64,000 nt of DNA from Vulcanimicrobiota bacterium (GTDB taxonomy: Bacteria > Vulcanimicrobiota > Vulcanimicrobiia > Vulcanimicrobiales > Vulcanimicrobiaceae), in the NCBI GenBank assembly GCA_003151115.1, contig PLWS01000004.1, positions 100,548 to 164,547 of the forward strand. Reading direction: 5' to 3'. Of the stretch, positions 41,896 through 50,336 are shown piece by piece. Made by a program: the position numbers and the translations under genes. The notes below the pieces were generated by a model. That model worked only from the letters and a program-made list of their open reading frames with translations. It searched no databases and had not been told where the DNA came from. Position 1 is the stretch's first letter. Each line of letters opens with the position of its first letter.

Positions 41896-44045
41896 TGAAA
41901 CGATTTCAACCCGCGCTCATAACGTTCGCGTTACTCGCCGCCATACTGCCGGTGCGTGCCGCGCTCTGGCCCGAGCCGCCGCAAACGACCGTGGCGAAAG
42001 CCGCGCCTGGTTTCGCCAACGGGAACGATCCGTACTTATGGCTCGAAAACAAAGACGGCGCACAGGCGCTCGCGTGGGTGCGCGCACAGAACGCGCGGAC
42101 GCTGCCGGTTTTGACGCGCGACCCGTCGTACGCCAAACTCTACACCGAGGCGCTGAAGATCAACCAGGCCACGGATCGGATTGCTTTTCCCAGCACGATC
42201 AGAGGCGAGATTTACAACTTTTGGCAAGATGCGACGCACGTGCGCGGCATTTGGCGCAAGACGTCGCTCGCGAGCTATCGCAGCGCGCATCCGGCTTGGA
42301 CCACGGTTCTCGATCTCGACGCGCTCGCCACGGCCGAACGCGCGAACTGGGTATTCAAAGGTTCCGACTGCGTCGAGCCGCAGGAGACGCGCTGCCTGAT
42401 CTCGCTCTCCGACGGCGGCGAAGACGCCGTCACGATGCGCGAGTTCGATCTTACGACCGATCGTTTCGTGCCGGACGGTTTCGTTTTGCCGCGTCAAAAA
42501 CAAGACGCCGCGTGGCTGGACGAAAACACGCTGCTCGTTTCCCGCGCCTGGGATCCGGGCGAAGTGACGTCGTCGGGATATGCGTACGACGTGCGCAAGC
42601 TTACGCGCGGGCAGCCGCTTTCATCGGCTTCAGAACTATACAAGGGCCAGTCGAGCGACGTTTCGGTGCGGGCGTTCGTCGAGGTCGACGGACAAGGTCA
42701 TCGGGCCGCGATCGTGGATCGCGGCGTCACGTTCTTCACAAGCGAAGAGCGCATCCTGACGCCGAGCGGTCTCGAACAGCTCAACGTCCCGCAAAAATTG
42801 GAGATGGACGGCTTGGCCGGCGGGCGTTTGCTGATCAAGCTCGATCAGGATTGGAACACGGGAGGCAAGAACTTCGCGGCAGGCTCGCTGGTGCAAGTGC
42901 CGCTCGCGCAAGCGCTGGCGGACCCGGGCAACCTCAAACCCGTATTAGTGTACGCGCCCGGGACGCGCGATACGCTCGACGGCGTCGCGACCACGAAGAA
43001 CGACGTCATCCTCACCGTCTATCAAAACGTGCGTGGCCGCGCGCTTATCTATAGCCCATCAGGCACCGGGTGGTCGGTGCATTCGCTGAAAATCCCCGAC
43101 ATGTCGTCGGTCGGCGTCACGGACACGAATTTGCAAAACGACGCAATCTTCTTCGATGTGCAGAGCTTCCTGCGTCCGACGACTCTCTACTATGGCAACG
43201 CTTCGCCGGCGACCGTTTCCGAAGTCAAAGCGCTGCCGCCGCGTTTCGATGCCGCCAAGGACGTGGTTGAGCAACACGAAGCCACCTCGCGAGACGGAAC
43301 GAAGATTCCGTACTTCCTGGTCCGCCCGAAAAACATGCACTTTGACGGCCGCAATCCGACGGTCCTCACCGCGTACGGCGGTTTCCTGATCTCCTCGACG
43401 CCGTATTATTCCGGCACGGTCGGCAAGCTGTGGCTCGAACGCGGCGGCGTGTACGTGCTCGGCAACATTCGCGGCGGCGGAGAGTTCGGTCCGGCCTGGC
43501 ATGATGCCGGCCTCAAAACGAACCGCCAGCGTATCTACGACGACTTTTACGCGATCGGCAAAGATCTCGTCGCGCGCCGTATCACCGATCCGCGTCATCT
43601 CGGCATCGTGGGCGGTTCAAACGGCGGTCTGCTGATGGGCGTTGAGTTCACCGAACATCCCGAAATGTGGAACGCCGTGCAAATCGAGGTGCCGCTGCTG
43701 GACATGCTGCGCTACGAAAAGATTCAGGCGGGCGCGTCGTGGGTTGCTGAATACGGCAGCGTTTCGGATCCGGCCGTGCGCGCATTCTGGGAGAAGACCT
43801 CACCGTATCAGAATCTGAAGCCGGGCGTCGCTTATCCGGAGCCGTATATTTGGACGACCACTAAGGACGATCGCGTCGGCCCGCAACACGCGCGCAAGTT
43901 CGCCGCCAAACTCGCAGCGATGCACGTGCCGTATCTATTCTACGAAGTGATCGAAGGCGGCCACGGCGCCGGTGCAAATCTGAAGGAAAGCGCCAAAACG
44001 ACTGCGCTGGGCTGGACGTACTTTTCGATGAAATTGATGAGGTAG
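41892..44045 (+). CDS. Prolyl oligopeptidase family (S9A) exported peptidase
   Basis: 717 residues. Signal peptide, N-terminal seven-bladed propeller, C-terminal alpha/beta hydrolase. Catalytic Ser in GGSNGGLLMG (about 576), Asp in TTKDDRVGPQH (about 659) and His in EGGHGAG (about 691). Cleaves short peptides after proline. ATGATG at 41892 gives two adjacent starts, the first overlapping the upstream stop; the sortilin-like protein and the peptidase are therefore coupled and may act together on extracytoplasmic peptides. Confidence 0.93.
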   Translation: MMKRFQPALITFALLAAILPVRAALWPEPPQTTVAKAAPGFANGNDPYLWLENKDGAQALAWVRAQNARTLPVLTRDPSYAKLYTEALKINQATDRIAFPSTIRGEIYNFWQDATHVRGIWRKTSLASYRSAHPAWTTVLDLDALATAERANWVFKGSDCVEPQETRCLISLSDGGEDAVTMREFDLTTDRFVPDGFVLPRQKQDAAWLDENTLLVSRAWDPGEVTSSGYAYDVRKLTRGQPLSSASELYKGQSSDVSVRAFVEVDGQGHRAAIVDRGVTFFTSEERILTPSGLEQLNVPQKLEMDGLAGGRLLIKLDQDWNTGGKNFAAGSLVQVPLAQALADPGNLKPVLVYAPGTRDTLDGVATTKNDVILTVYQNVRGRALIYSPSGTGWSVHSLKIPDMSSVGVTDTNLQNDAIFFDVQSFLRPTTLYYGNASPATVSEVKALPPRFDAAKDVVEQHEATSRDGTKIPYFLVRPKNMHFDGRNPTVLTAYGGFLISSTPYYSGTVGKLWLERGGVYVLGNIRGGGEFGPAWHDAGLKTNRQRIYDDFYAIGKDLVARRITDPRHLGIVGGSNGGLLMGVEFTEHPEMWNAVQIEVPLLDMLRYEKIQAGASWVAEYGSVSDPAVRAFWEKTSPYQNLKPGVAYPEPYIWTTTKDDRVGPQHARKFAAKLAAMHVPYLFYEVIEGGHGAGANLKESAKTTALGWTYFSMKLMR

Positions 44046-44055
44046 CGGCCGGCGT

Positions 44056-44469
44056 TTATTGGGGTGACGTGATCATCCATTCGCTGCCGAAGCGATCTTG
44101 GATGATACCGAACTTTCCGCCGCCGCCCCACTCGACGTTATCGAGCGGCACGGTGACTTTTCCGCCTTCGGCGAGCGCGTCGAAGACGCGTTTCCCTTCG
44201 GCTGCAGTCGAAAGCTCCAACGACAGCGCGATGTTGCCGGCGTCGGGATCGACCGTTTTTCCGGGCGGCCCGTCGGAGGCCATAAGCGCAAAGCCGGGGC
44301 CTTTAAAATCGGCGTGCATGACCTTGTTTTGGTAGTCCGCCGGCACGTCGTGGCCCATCGGCGCGCCTTCAAAACGAATGATGTTGTAGTCGCCGCCGAG
44401 GACTTTTTTGTAAAACGCAAGCGCCTCTTCGCAGCGGCCATAGAAGAAAACGTAGGGTTCTAATTTCAT
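44056..44469 (-). CDS. VOC-superfamily PhnB-like protein
   Basis: 137 residues. KLEPYVFFYGRCEEALAFYK at the start and DRFGSEWMITSPQ at the end are typical of PhnB-type glyoxalase/bleomycin-resistance-fold proteins, which bind small ligands or metals; substrate unknown. ATG 44469 is chosen because homologues begin MKLxPY; ATG 44484 would add five residues. It converges with the prolyl oligopeptidase gene, 10 bp apart. Confidence 0.88.
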   Translation of the reverse strand: MKLEPYVFFYGRCEEALAFYKKVLGGDYNIIRFEGAPMGHDVPADYQNKVMHADFKGPGFALMASDGPPGKTVDPDAGNIALSLELSTAAEGKRVFDALAEGGKVTVPLDNVEWGGGGKFGIIQDRFGSEWMITSPQ

Positions 44470-44496
44470 TTCAAACCTATTCATCGGCGCTGCGTC

Positions 44497-44620
44497 GCGG
44501 GCCTCGCCCCTCGATATGCGCGCCTTATGGCGCGCCACTCGGGGTCCTTCGACAAGCTCAGGATGACAATTACTGGCGCCCGCTCACCATGACAAACTAG
44601 CCCGATCACCATGACAATGT
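44497..44620 (+). repeat. Intergenic modular repeat cluster
   Basis: CCCCTCGATATGCGCGCC, GGTCCTTCGACAAGCTC, tail AGGATGACA, then CGCTCACCATGACA and a half-tail ATCACCATGACA at 44605-44616. Confidence 0.83.
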
Positions 44621-44638
44621 GGTCGGCGCGCCTAACGT
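44611..44638 (+). promoter_or_regulatory. Candidate promoter built on a repeat tail
   Basis: ATGACA (44611-44616, end of a repeat tail, -35-like), 16-bp spacer, TAACGT (44633-44638), then 7 nt to the chaperone ATG at 44646. A similar layout with TAAACA precedes 38785. Confidence 0.45.
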
Positions 44639-44645
44639 CGGCGGC

Positions 44646-45314
44646 ATGAACCGCTTTGCTGCAGCGCTGATTGTGGCTGCGCAACTTGGCGTAACTCCGC
44701 GCGTGGTTACGATCGACGCGAGTCATCCCATTGCCGAGGTGTCGGTCTCCAGCCTGCGGGCGCGTACCGTGATTTTCGATGCCTCGATCGAGCGCTGGGA
44801 ACAGCACGGCGACAGCGACAGCTATGCGGCGACAACGTCCTTTGTTTTCGTTCCATGGGTATTTGCGCTGGACCCGTACAAGACACAACTGGTCCGAGTC
44901 GCGCTGCGTACGCCGGCAATAGAAGATCACGAGGCGGCGTATCGCCTTTCCATCGTTGAAGTTATCCCGGGCACCGCGACGCCTCCGCCATCCGCGCGCG
45001 CATTCTCGATTCCGCTTTTCGTTGCGCCGGCGAAACTTGAGGGAGGCGTGCATTACGAACTCCGCTCGCGCGCCGGGAACCGCTGCGACGTCGTCATTCG
45101 AAACGAATCAAATTCCCACACCTACATCGCTACGCTTGCAATAGAGAGCGACGGGCGCGAGTTGTTCGCGGGCAAAGTCACCGCTTTCGTGCTGGCGGGT
45201 AATACGCGCACGATACCGGTTACGTTGCGCGCGCCTGTACATGGTCCCGCAACGCTGCGCGTCGCAGACGAAACGGGGCGCGAGCGCAGTATCTCCGTGC
45301 AAGCGAATCCATGA
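44646..45314 (+). CDS. Periplasmic fimbrial-type (PapD-like) chaperone
   Basis: 222 residues. Signal peptide, then an Ig-fold domain with FALDPYKTQLVRVALR, the strand that precedes the subunit-binding groove in chaperones of the chaperone-usher class, and AYRLSIVEVIP after it. The second domain holds NESNSHTYIATLAI. It would hold pilus subunits for the usher encoded by the next gene, whose ATG overlaps its stop (ATGA). ATG 44646 chosen over 44619 because the extension is repeat-adjacent sequence. Confidence 0.75.
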   Translation: MNRFAAALIVAAQLGVTPRVVTIDASHPIAEVSVSSLRARTVIFDASIERWEQHGDSDSYAATTSFVFVPWVFALDPYKTQLVRVALRTPAIEDHEAAYRLSIVEVIPGTATPPPSARAFSIPLFVAPAKLEGGVHYELRSRAGNRCDVVIRNESNSHTYIATLAIESDGRELFAGKVTAFVLAGNTRTIPVTLRAPVHGPATLRVADETGRERSISVQANP

Positions 45315-47566
45315 AACGCTTTCTGCTCGCACTCGTTTTGATCGTCGCGCCGGCGCTGCCCGCGCATGCGCAGGAGGCTGTGACCGACGACTTCAGCGAA
45401 GGCTACTATCCGCAGCACTACCGCGTTTTGCTCGATGGCGTGAGCGTGAGCGACGATGCACTAGTCTACGTCTCGGATGATGAAACGGTCTACGTCTCCG
45501 ACGCCGACCTGGACGCGTGGGGACTCAGGAGACCGATGGGTTCAGCGTTTTCGCGCGACGGCCGCAGCTACTACGGCCTGCAAACCGATCTGAATCTCGC
45601 CGCCTCGTACGAGGCCGACACGGGCGAGCTCGTGATCATCGCTGACAAAAGCGCGTTTCGCGGCCAGGCGGCGCCGCATCCGCTCAGCCTCGCCGACGAG
45701 CACGGCGCGTTTCTCAATTACGAATTGAACCGCGAGACCAGCAAATACGATTTCGCGGCGGTGTCGCCCGGCGGCGAATTGCAGATGCGTTTTCTCAGCA
45801 CGAACCAGGACGGACTGGAGTTTCATCGCGGACGCGCGCGCTGGCTGCATGTAAATCCCGCGGCTCATTACGTGCTTGGGTTAGGTGAAGCAACGGCCGA
45901 CGGCGGCTGGCTCGGAGTCAATACGCCGTTTGCGGGCATCCACTATGCGACCGATTACTCCAGCGATCCGGAGTTCGCCGCGAGCGGTCCGCCGTCGGTA
46001 TCCGGTTTTGCGCCGTCGCCGTCGCTGCTCGAGGTCTACATCGACAATGTTCTGGAACTGCGCCGCGACGTTCCGCAAGGACCATTCAGCGTGCGCGACT
46101 TGCCGCAGTCGGCGGCGCGCGCCGACATCGTGCTCGTGCTCACCGATCAATCCGGAAAACAAACGACGCAGGTCGCGCGACCGGCCTACGCGCCGAATTT
46201 TCTGGCCCGCGGATTATCGGAATTCGTTTTCGATGCCGGCATCGGCCACGAGAACGCGGGCCTGCAACACCAATATTACCGCGGCGCGGTTGCGCAGGGG
46301 AAGTTCCGCTACGGGATTAGCGATCATCTGACCGGGGAGCTCTATGCGGAGTCGGTCAACGGAGCGAACTTCGCCGATGCCGGTTTCGATCTCTCGCTCG
46401 GCCCGGCACAAACGTTGGGCATTCGCATCGGCGGCGGCAACCGCCGTCACGCATCGGAATACCGGTACGAATTTCAGGGCGGAAAGCTTCGGGTGAAAGA
46501 GGTTTTGCGGTTGGATTCGGCTGTCAACCAGCCGATAGCGGATCTCGACTTCGAGAATGCCGCCGAGAACATCGCCGAGCGCACGCAGCTCGGCTGGACG
46601 TTCAACCGCCGGTGGTCGGCCGGCTTGGAGTTTTACCGTTTTCGTTCGAACACGGGCAGCAACGTCGAAACGGTCTCATCGAAACTCACGTATCGAAGCG
46701 GGCGTTTCACGGTGTCCGCGGCGCCATTCTACGATTTCGTTCGTTCGCGGACGAGCGCGAATGTGAGCGTGGTCTTTCAACTCGCGCCTGATCGCCGCGT
46801 GGCCCTCGATTCGTCGGTGAGCGCGACGGGCCAAACCAGCGCGGCGCTCGATGTGCGCAAGACGGCCTCGCCCGACGATCCGCTTGCGATGCGCGTAAAG
46901 ATTTCCGCGAACCGGTCGCAAGACCGGCGGTTCGAACTCTCCGATGATTTTTCTTGGGGAACGGCCTCGTTTATCTGGCAGCAGCAATTCGGGAGGAGCC
47001 TTTATGAGCCGTCGGTTCAAGGCGCGCTCGCGTTTGTCGGCTGGCGCCCGTATCCGACGCCGCCGATCGGAGAGAAAGAATCGATCGGCGTGCTGCATTT
47101 ACCCGGGTATCGCAACATACGCGTGAACGTCAACTCCGAAGGCGCCGGCACGACCGATTCGACCGGAACGCTCGTGTTGCGCAATCTTTCGACGTATCAC
47201 GACAATACGGTGACGGTCACTACGGCCGATCTTCCAATCTCCGTCAGTGTTACGAGCCCCGTGCACGTGGTGCCGCCGATGGCCGCGCCGATCGACATTG
47301 CGATCCCGGTGCTCTCACGCGGTGGATTCGCGATGCGCGTGGTCGACGAAACCGGCGCGCCGCTGCCGGCCGCGAGCTATCTCACAGCGGGCGCGGCGAA
47401 GTATCCCGTCGGTTATGACGGCGCCGTTTTCATCGCCGGAGTGCAGCCCGGTCCGTTCTATTTATCGGGCCAAGGCGCGCGCGGCGCGTGCTCGCTAACG
47501 ATCACCGTGCCCGCGACGATCTCGCAGATTCCCGATCTCGGAACGCAAGTCTGCCGCGCGCGTTAG
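45311..47566 (+). CDS. Outer-membrane fimbrial usher
   Basis: 751 residues. Signal peptide (LVLIVAPALPAHAQ), then the usher pattern: VLLDGVSVSDDALVYVSDDE, YELNRETSKYDF, SPSLLEVYIDNVLELRRDVP and GPFSVRDLP (central plug boundary), many barrel strands, and late Ig-like LHLPGYRNIRVNVNSEG. Ushers polymerise and export pili. The protein is slightly short compared with FimD/PapC. No pilin or adhesin gene with donor-strand features follows; the next gene is on the other strand. Confidence 0.85.
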   Translation: MKRFLLALVLIVAPALPAHAQEAVTDDFSEGYYPQHYRVLLDGVSVSDDALVYVSDDETVYVSDADLDAWGLRRPMGSAFSRDGRSYYGLQTDLNLAASYEADTGELVIIADKSAFRGQAAPHPLSLADEHGAFLNYELNRETSKYDFAAVSPGGELQMRFLSTNQDGLEFHRGRARWLHVNPAAHYVLGLGEATADGGWLGVNTPFAGIHYATDYSSDPEFAASGPPSVSGFAPSPSLLEVYIDNVLELRRDVPQGPFSVRDLPQSAARADIVLVLTDQSGKQTTQVARPAYAPNFLARGLSEFVFDAGIGHENAGLQHQYYRGAVAQGKFRYGISDHLTGELYAESVNGANFADAGFDLSLGPAQTLGIRIGGGNRRHASEYRYEFQGGKLRVKEVLRLDSAVNQPIADLDFENAAENIAERTQLGWTFNRRWSAGLEFYRFRSNTGSNVETVSSKLTYRSGRFTVSAAPFYDFVRSRTSANVSVVFQLAPDRRVALDSSVSATGQTSAALDVRKTASPDDPLAMRVKISANRSQDRRFELSDDFSWGTASFIWQQQFGRSLYEPSVQGALAFVGWRPYPTPPIGEKESIGVLHLPGYRNIRVNVNSEGAGTTDSTGTLVLRNLSTYHDNTVTVTTADLPISVSVTSPVHVVPPMAAPIDIAIPVLSRGGFAMRVVDETGAPLPAASYLTAGAAKYPVGYDGAVFIAGVQPGPFYLSGQGARGACSLTITVPATISQIPDLGTQVCRAR

Positions 47567-47967
47567 GGTTTGATGATGCGAATGTTTGCGGTGGCGGAGT
47601 GTCCGCCGTCCGAGAAGACAAGCGTGCACGAGCCTTCCTGGCTTTTTGTATTAATGCTAATTGTAGCGTAATACTCTTGCTCCGACGGCCGGCCGCTGCC
47701 CGAGCTCTCGTTTGAGCCCGTTTTATAATTTGAGACGTCGGTGAGCCCGCGGCACGTGTTCTCCGTGATGTTCACTTTGGCGGTGTGCGATATCGCGGTG
47801 ACCGTGACTTTCTCGCGGTCGGGATCGGAATTGCCCATTCCTCTCACGCGCGTTTGAAGCGTTATGGAATTCGAAGGTTCGATGGTGACCGATGCGAACG
47901 CGGTCGCGCCGGCGGCCATGTAAAGCGCGGCTGTGAGCATGCCGACGCGTTGGAAAGTGGTGAACAT
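47563..47967 (-). CDS. Small exported protein, possible Ig-like surface subunit
   Basis: 134 residues from ATG 47967, preceded by GGAGGGAG. Signal peptide (LTAALYMAAGATAFA), then a beta-rich domain (VTIEPSNSITLQTRVRGMG; EKVTVTAISHTAKVNI; STLVF-like end CTLVFSDGGHSATANIRI) with two Cys. No family recognised. It converges on the usher gene with a 4-bp stop overlap; whether it is a secreted subunit of that system is only a guess from position. Confidence 0.65.
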   Translation of the reverse strand: MFTTFQRVGMLTAALYMAAGATAFASVTIEPSNSITLQTRVRGMGNSDPDREKVTVTAISHTAKVNITENTCRGLTDVSNYKTGSNESSGSGRPSEQEYYATISINTKSQEGSCTLVFSDGGHSATANIRIIKP

Positions 47968-48036
47968 GGTAATGCTCCCTCCGGTAGTAAGTAGCGCCCG
48001 GCAACGCTTCACCGTTCGCGGGCGATTTCCCCATGC

Positions 48037-48065
48037 TTGCGCGTTTATACCGGATATGGTATAAC
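48037..48065 (+). promoter_or_regulatory. Promoter and operator-like inverted repeat of the HigBA-like module
   Basis: TTGCGC (48037-48042), 17-bp spacer, TATAAC (48060-48065). TTATACC (48045-48051) and GGTATAA (48058-48064) form an inverted repeat with 6-bp spacing overlapping the -10, as expected for antitoxin autorepression. Confidence 0.6.
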
Positions 48066-48084
48066 ATGATCGGAGGGTGGTCAC

Positions 48085-48453
48085 ATAGCGGGGCAACGAA
48101 ATTGGCCATTAGATTTTGTCGGCGGGTCGAAAGACGATCTCTCCTCATTTCCAGCGGAGGTCAAACTCATAACGGGCTACGCGCTACGGCAGCTCCAGCA
48201 TGGCGGCTCCCACGCGGATGCCAAGGCAATGAAGGGTAAACTGCGCGATGTCATCGAGATTTCCGTTCATGACGACTCGGGCGACCGGACCTACCGCACG
48301 ACCTGTACCACCAAGATCGGCGACGTCGTTTACGTATTGCATGCTTTTCAGAAGAAGGCCAAATCTGGAAGCGCTACGCCGAAACGTGAATTGGATATGA
48401 TCGAGCGACGTCTTAAGGCTGCGCGAAAGTACCATGAGGAGAATTATGGCTAG
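48085..48453 (+). CDS. RelE/HigB-type toxin (Gp49-like), apparent AUA start
   Basis: Up to 122 residues. Family pattern is clear: PLDFVGGSKDDLSSFPAEV, GYALRQLQHGGSHADAKAMK, YVLHAFQKKAKSGSATPK and MIERRLKAARKYHEE. These ribosome-associated RNases cleave mRNA. The N-terminal third has no in-frame ATG, GTG or TTG; an ATA at 48085 lies 8 nt after GGAGG and fits the expected start. The first ATG (48229) would remove the N-terminal helices. Overlaps the HTH antitoxin gene by 8 bp. Confidence 0.78.
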   Translation: MAGQRNWPLDFVGGSKDDLSSFPAEVKLITGYALRQLQHGGSHADAKAMKGKLRDVIEISVHDDSGDRTYRTTCTTKIGDVVYVLHAFQKKAKSGSATPKRELDMIERRLKAARKYHEENYG

Positions 48454-48778
48454 AAAAAACAATGCAAACGCGACCCGAGGTAGCCATAACATTTTCGCGG
48501 ATATTAAGGTTCGTAACCCTGAAGAAGCGCTTGCGAAGGCGAGAATCGTCGAAGCCATCGCTGATTTACTTCGGCGGCGAGACCTGAGCCAAAGCGCGGC
48601 CGGAGCGTTGGTTTCACTGACGCAACCACAAATTTCTCGCTTAATCCGAGGCGATACCCGGGAATTTTCGTATGAGCGCCTTATGCGCGTTCTAACCGCA
48701 CTGGGGCAAGATGTCGAGATTACAATTCGTCAAAAGCGCAGCTCCAAGCAACGCGGTCGAGTCCTTGTTCACACGTAG
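48446..48778 (+). CDS. HigA-type HTH (XRE) antitoxin
   Basis: 110 residues. Central helix-turn-helix (DLLRRRDLSQSAAGALVSLT and QPQISRLIRGDT), then MRVLTALGQDVEITIR, typical of antitoxins paired with Gp49-like toxins. ATG 48446 is preceded by GAGGAG and lies inside the toxin 3' end, so expression is coupled; it would neutralise the toxin and bind the operator upstream. Confidence 0.88.
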   Translation: MARKNNANATRGSHNIFADIKVRNPEEALAKARIVEAIADLLRRRDLSQSAAGALVSLTQPQISRLIRGDTREFSYERLMRVLTALGQDVEITIRQKRSSKQRGRVLVHT

Positions 48779-48790
48779 GTGGGTGGCTCG

Positions 48791-48857
48791 CGGGCCTCGG
48801 CTACGCTCGGCCGCGGTTCGACTGGCGTTCGCACAGCGAACGCGGCTCACCATGACA
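48791..48857 (+). repeat. Intergenic modular repeat cluster
   Basis: GGCCTCGGCTACGCTCGGCC, GGTTCGACTG, hairpin GCGTTCGC-ACA-GCGAACGC, tail GCTCACCATGACA ending two bases before the next ATG. Confidence 0.83.
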
Positions 48858-48859
48858 CA

Positions 48860-50296
48860 ATGAGGCTAAACCGGCGAACGTTTCTCACGGGTGTGGCAAG
48901 CGCCGCCGCACTTGGCGCGGCTGGAGTGCAACTGCTTGCCGCGGGTCGCCGGCTGCCGTGGGAGGCGCTCGCGCGCCGGCTTTCGGGAAGAGTCGTGCTT
49001 CCCGGCGATCGCGGATATGGTGAATTTGCGCTTCCGAATAACCTGCGGTACTCCGCACTGCGACCGGCGGGCATCGCGATGTGCAAGAGCGCGCGAGATG
49101 TTAGCGCGTCGATTTTGTGGGCGCGCGAGAACGGCGTGCCGCTCGTGGCTCGTTCGGGCGGCCATTCTTACGCCGGCTATTCGACGACGAGCGGGTTGAT
49201 GATCGACATGCGCGATATGAACAGTGTGTCGTTGGATGAGAGTACCGGCGTTGCGACCGTCGGCGGCGGCGCGCGAAACGGCAATGTGTACGAGTATTTC
49301 GGGAACCGTAGTCTCGCAATCACGCACGGGCGGTGTCCGAGCGTCGGGGTTGCGGGTCTCGCGCTGGGCGGCGGCATCGGATTCAACATGCGCGCGCACG
49401 GACTGACGTGCGATCACATGGTTGCAAGCGAGATCGTGCTCGCCGATGGATCGATTCGCACGCTGAGCGGCGACGACGATCTCTTGTGGGCCTGTCGTGG
49501 CGCGGGTGGCGGAAACTTCGGGATCAATACGTCGTTTGCGTTCCAAACGTTCGAGGTCGGCTCGATCACCGTTTGCGATTTGACCTGGGACGAGCAACCC
49601 GAACGCGTCTTCGCGAGCCTCGTCGAGACGCTCGATCGCGCGCCGCGGACATTCGGCTCGAAAGTTTCCGCAAAAGCGCCGACCGGTTCTTCAGGAATAC
49701 AGATTGAGTTGCTCGGTCAGTTCACCGGCACGCCGGCCGGGCTGCGCGAACTGCTTGCCGACGCGTATGCAATTGCGGTTCCCAAGGGTGTCGTTACCAT
49801 GGAGCATTATTGGAAAGCGCAAGAAGTGCTCGCTGAACCTGGAACTCCAGCCTACTGGCAAGAACGCTCGCGGTTCTTCAATGAGGCGATCGATCATCGG
49901 GCGGTCGCGGTGATTTTCGAATGGCTGCGGCGATTTCCGAAAACGGCAAAATCGGCCGAGTTCAAGGTCTTTCAAACCGGCGGCCGCGTGAACGACAAGA
50001 AGCCAAGCGATACGGCGTTCGTGCACCGGCAGAGCCGATGGCTTAGTTCGATCGATCTCTATTGGGAACGCGATACCCCAAGCGACACACTGCAGCATAA
50101 CTTGGCATGGCTGAGCGAGTTTTACGAAGCGATTATTCCGATTGCCAAAGGCGGCGCATACCAAAACTTTATCGATCCATCGCTGACCGATTGGAAGGCC
50201 GCTTATCACGGCTCCAATCTCGGAAAACTCGAAGCAATCAAAAAGCGCGTGGATCCAGCCGGCGTTTTTACGTTCCGCGAAGCAATTCCAGGTTGA
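48860..50296 (+). CDS. Tat-exported FAD-linked oxidoreductase (BBE type)
   Basis: 478 residues. Twin-arginine signal RLNRRTFLTGV. FAD-binding PCMH domain: His102 in RSGGHSYAGY and Cys159 in GRCPSVGVAGLALGGG match the residues that hold FAD bicovalently in berberine-bridge and oligosaccharide-oxidase enzymes. The C-terminal BBE block is YQNFIDPSLTDWKAAYHG. Probably oxidises a sugar or alcohol outside the cytoplasm. ATG 48860 starts just after a repeat tail; a longer frame upstream is repeat sequence. Confidence 0.9.
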   Translation: MRLNRRTFLTGVASAAALGAAGVQLLAAGRRLPWEALARRLSGRVVLPGDRGYGEFALPNNLRYSALRPAGIAMCKSARDVSASILWARENGVPLVARSGGHSYAGYSTTSGLMIDMRDMNSVSLDESTGVATVGGGARNGNVYEYFGNRSLAITHGRCPSVGVAGLALGGGIGFNMRAHGLTCDHMVASEIVLADGSIRTLSGDDDLLWACRGAGGGNFGINTSFAFQTFEVGSITVCDLTWDEQPERVFASLVETLDRAPRTFGSKVSAKAPTGSSGIQIELLGQFTGTPAGLRELLADAYAIAVPKGVVTMEHYWKAQEVLAEPGTPAYWQERSRFFNEAIDHRAVAVIFEWLRRFPKTAKSAEFKVFQTGGRVNDKKPSDTAFVHRQSRWLSSIDLYWERDTPSDTLQHNLAWLSEFYEAIIPIAKGGAYQNFIDPSLTDWKAAYHGSNLGKLEAIKKRVDPAGVFTFREAIPG

Positions 50297-50336
50297 CATT
50301 TACGCAAAAAGCATTATCATATACGCAATATGCGTA
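50293..50336 (+). promoter_or_regulatory. Promoter and three-half-site operator of the MNT/HEPN module
   Basis: TTGACA (50293-50298), 16-bp spacer, TATCAT (50315-50320). TACGCA occurs at 50301 and 50322 (exactly 21 bp apart) and inverted as TGCGTA at 50331; the latter pair makes TACGCAATATGCGTA over the start codon (50330). Transcription would start about 2-3 nt before the ATG. Confidence 0.68.

Noticed and set aside
41867..43054. Plus-strand open frame (about 395 codons) within the prolyl oligopeptidase gene
   Set aside because: Arg/Ala-rich alternate frame of a gene with intact catalytic triad.
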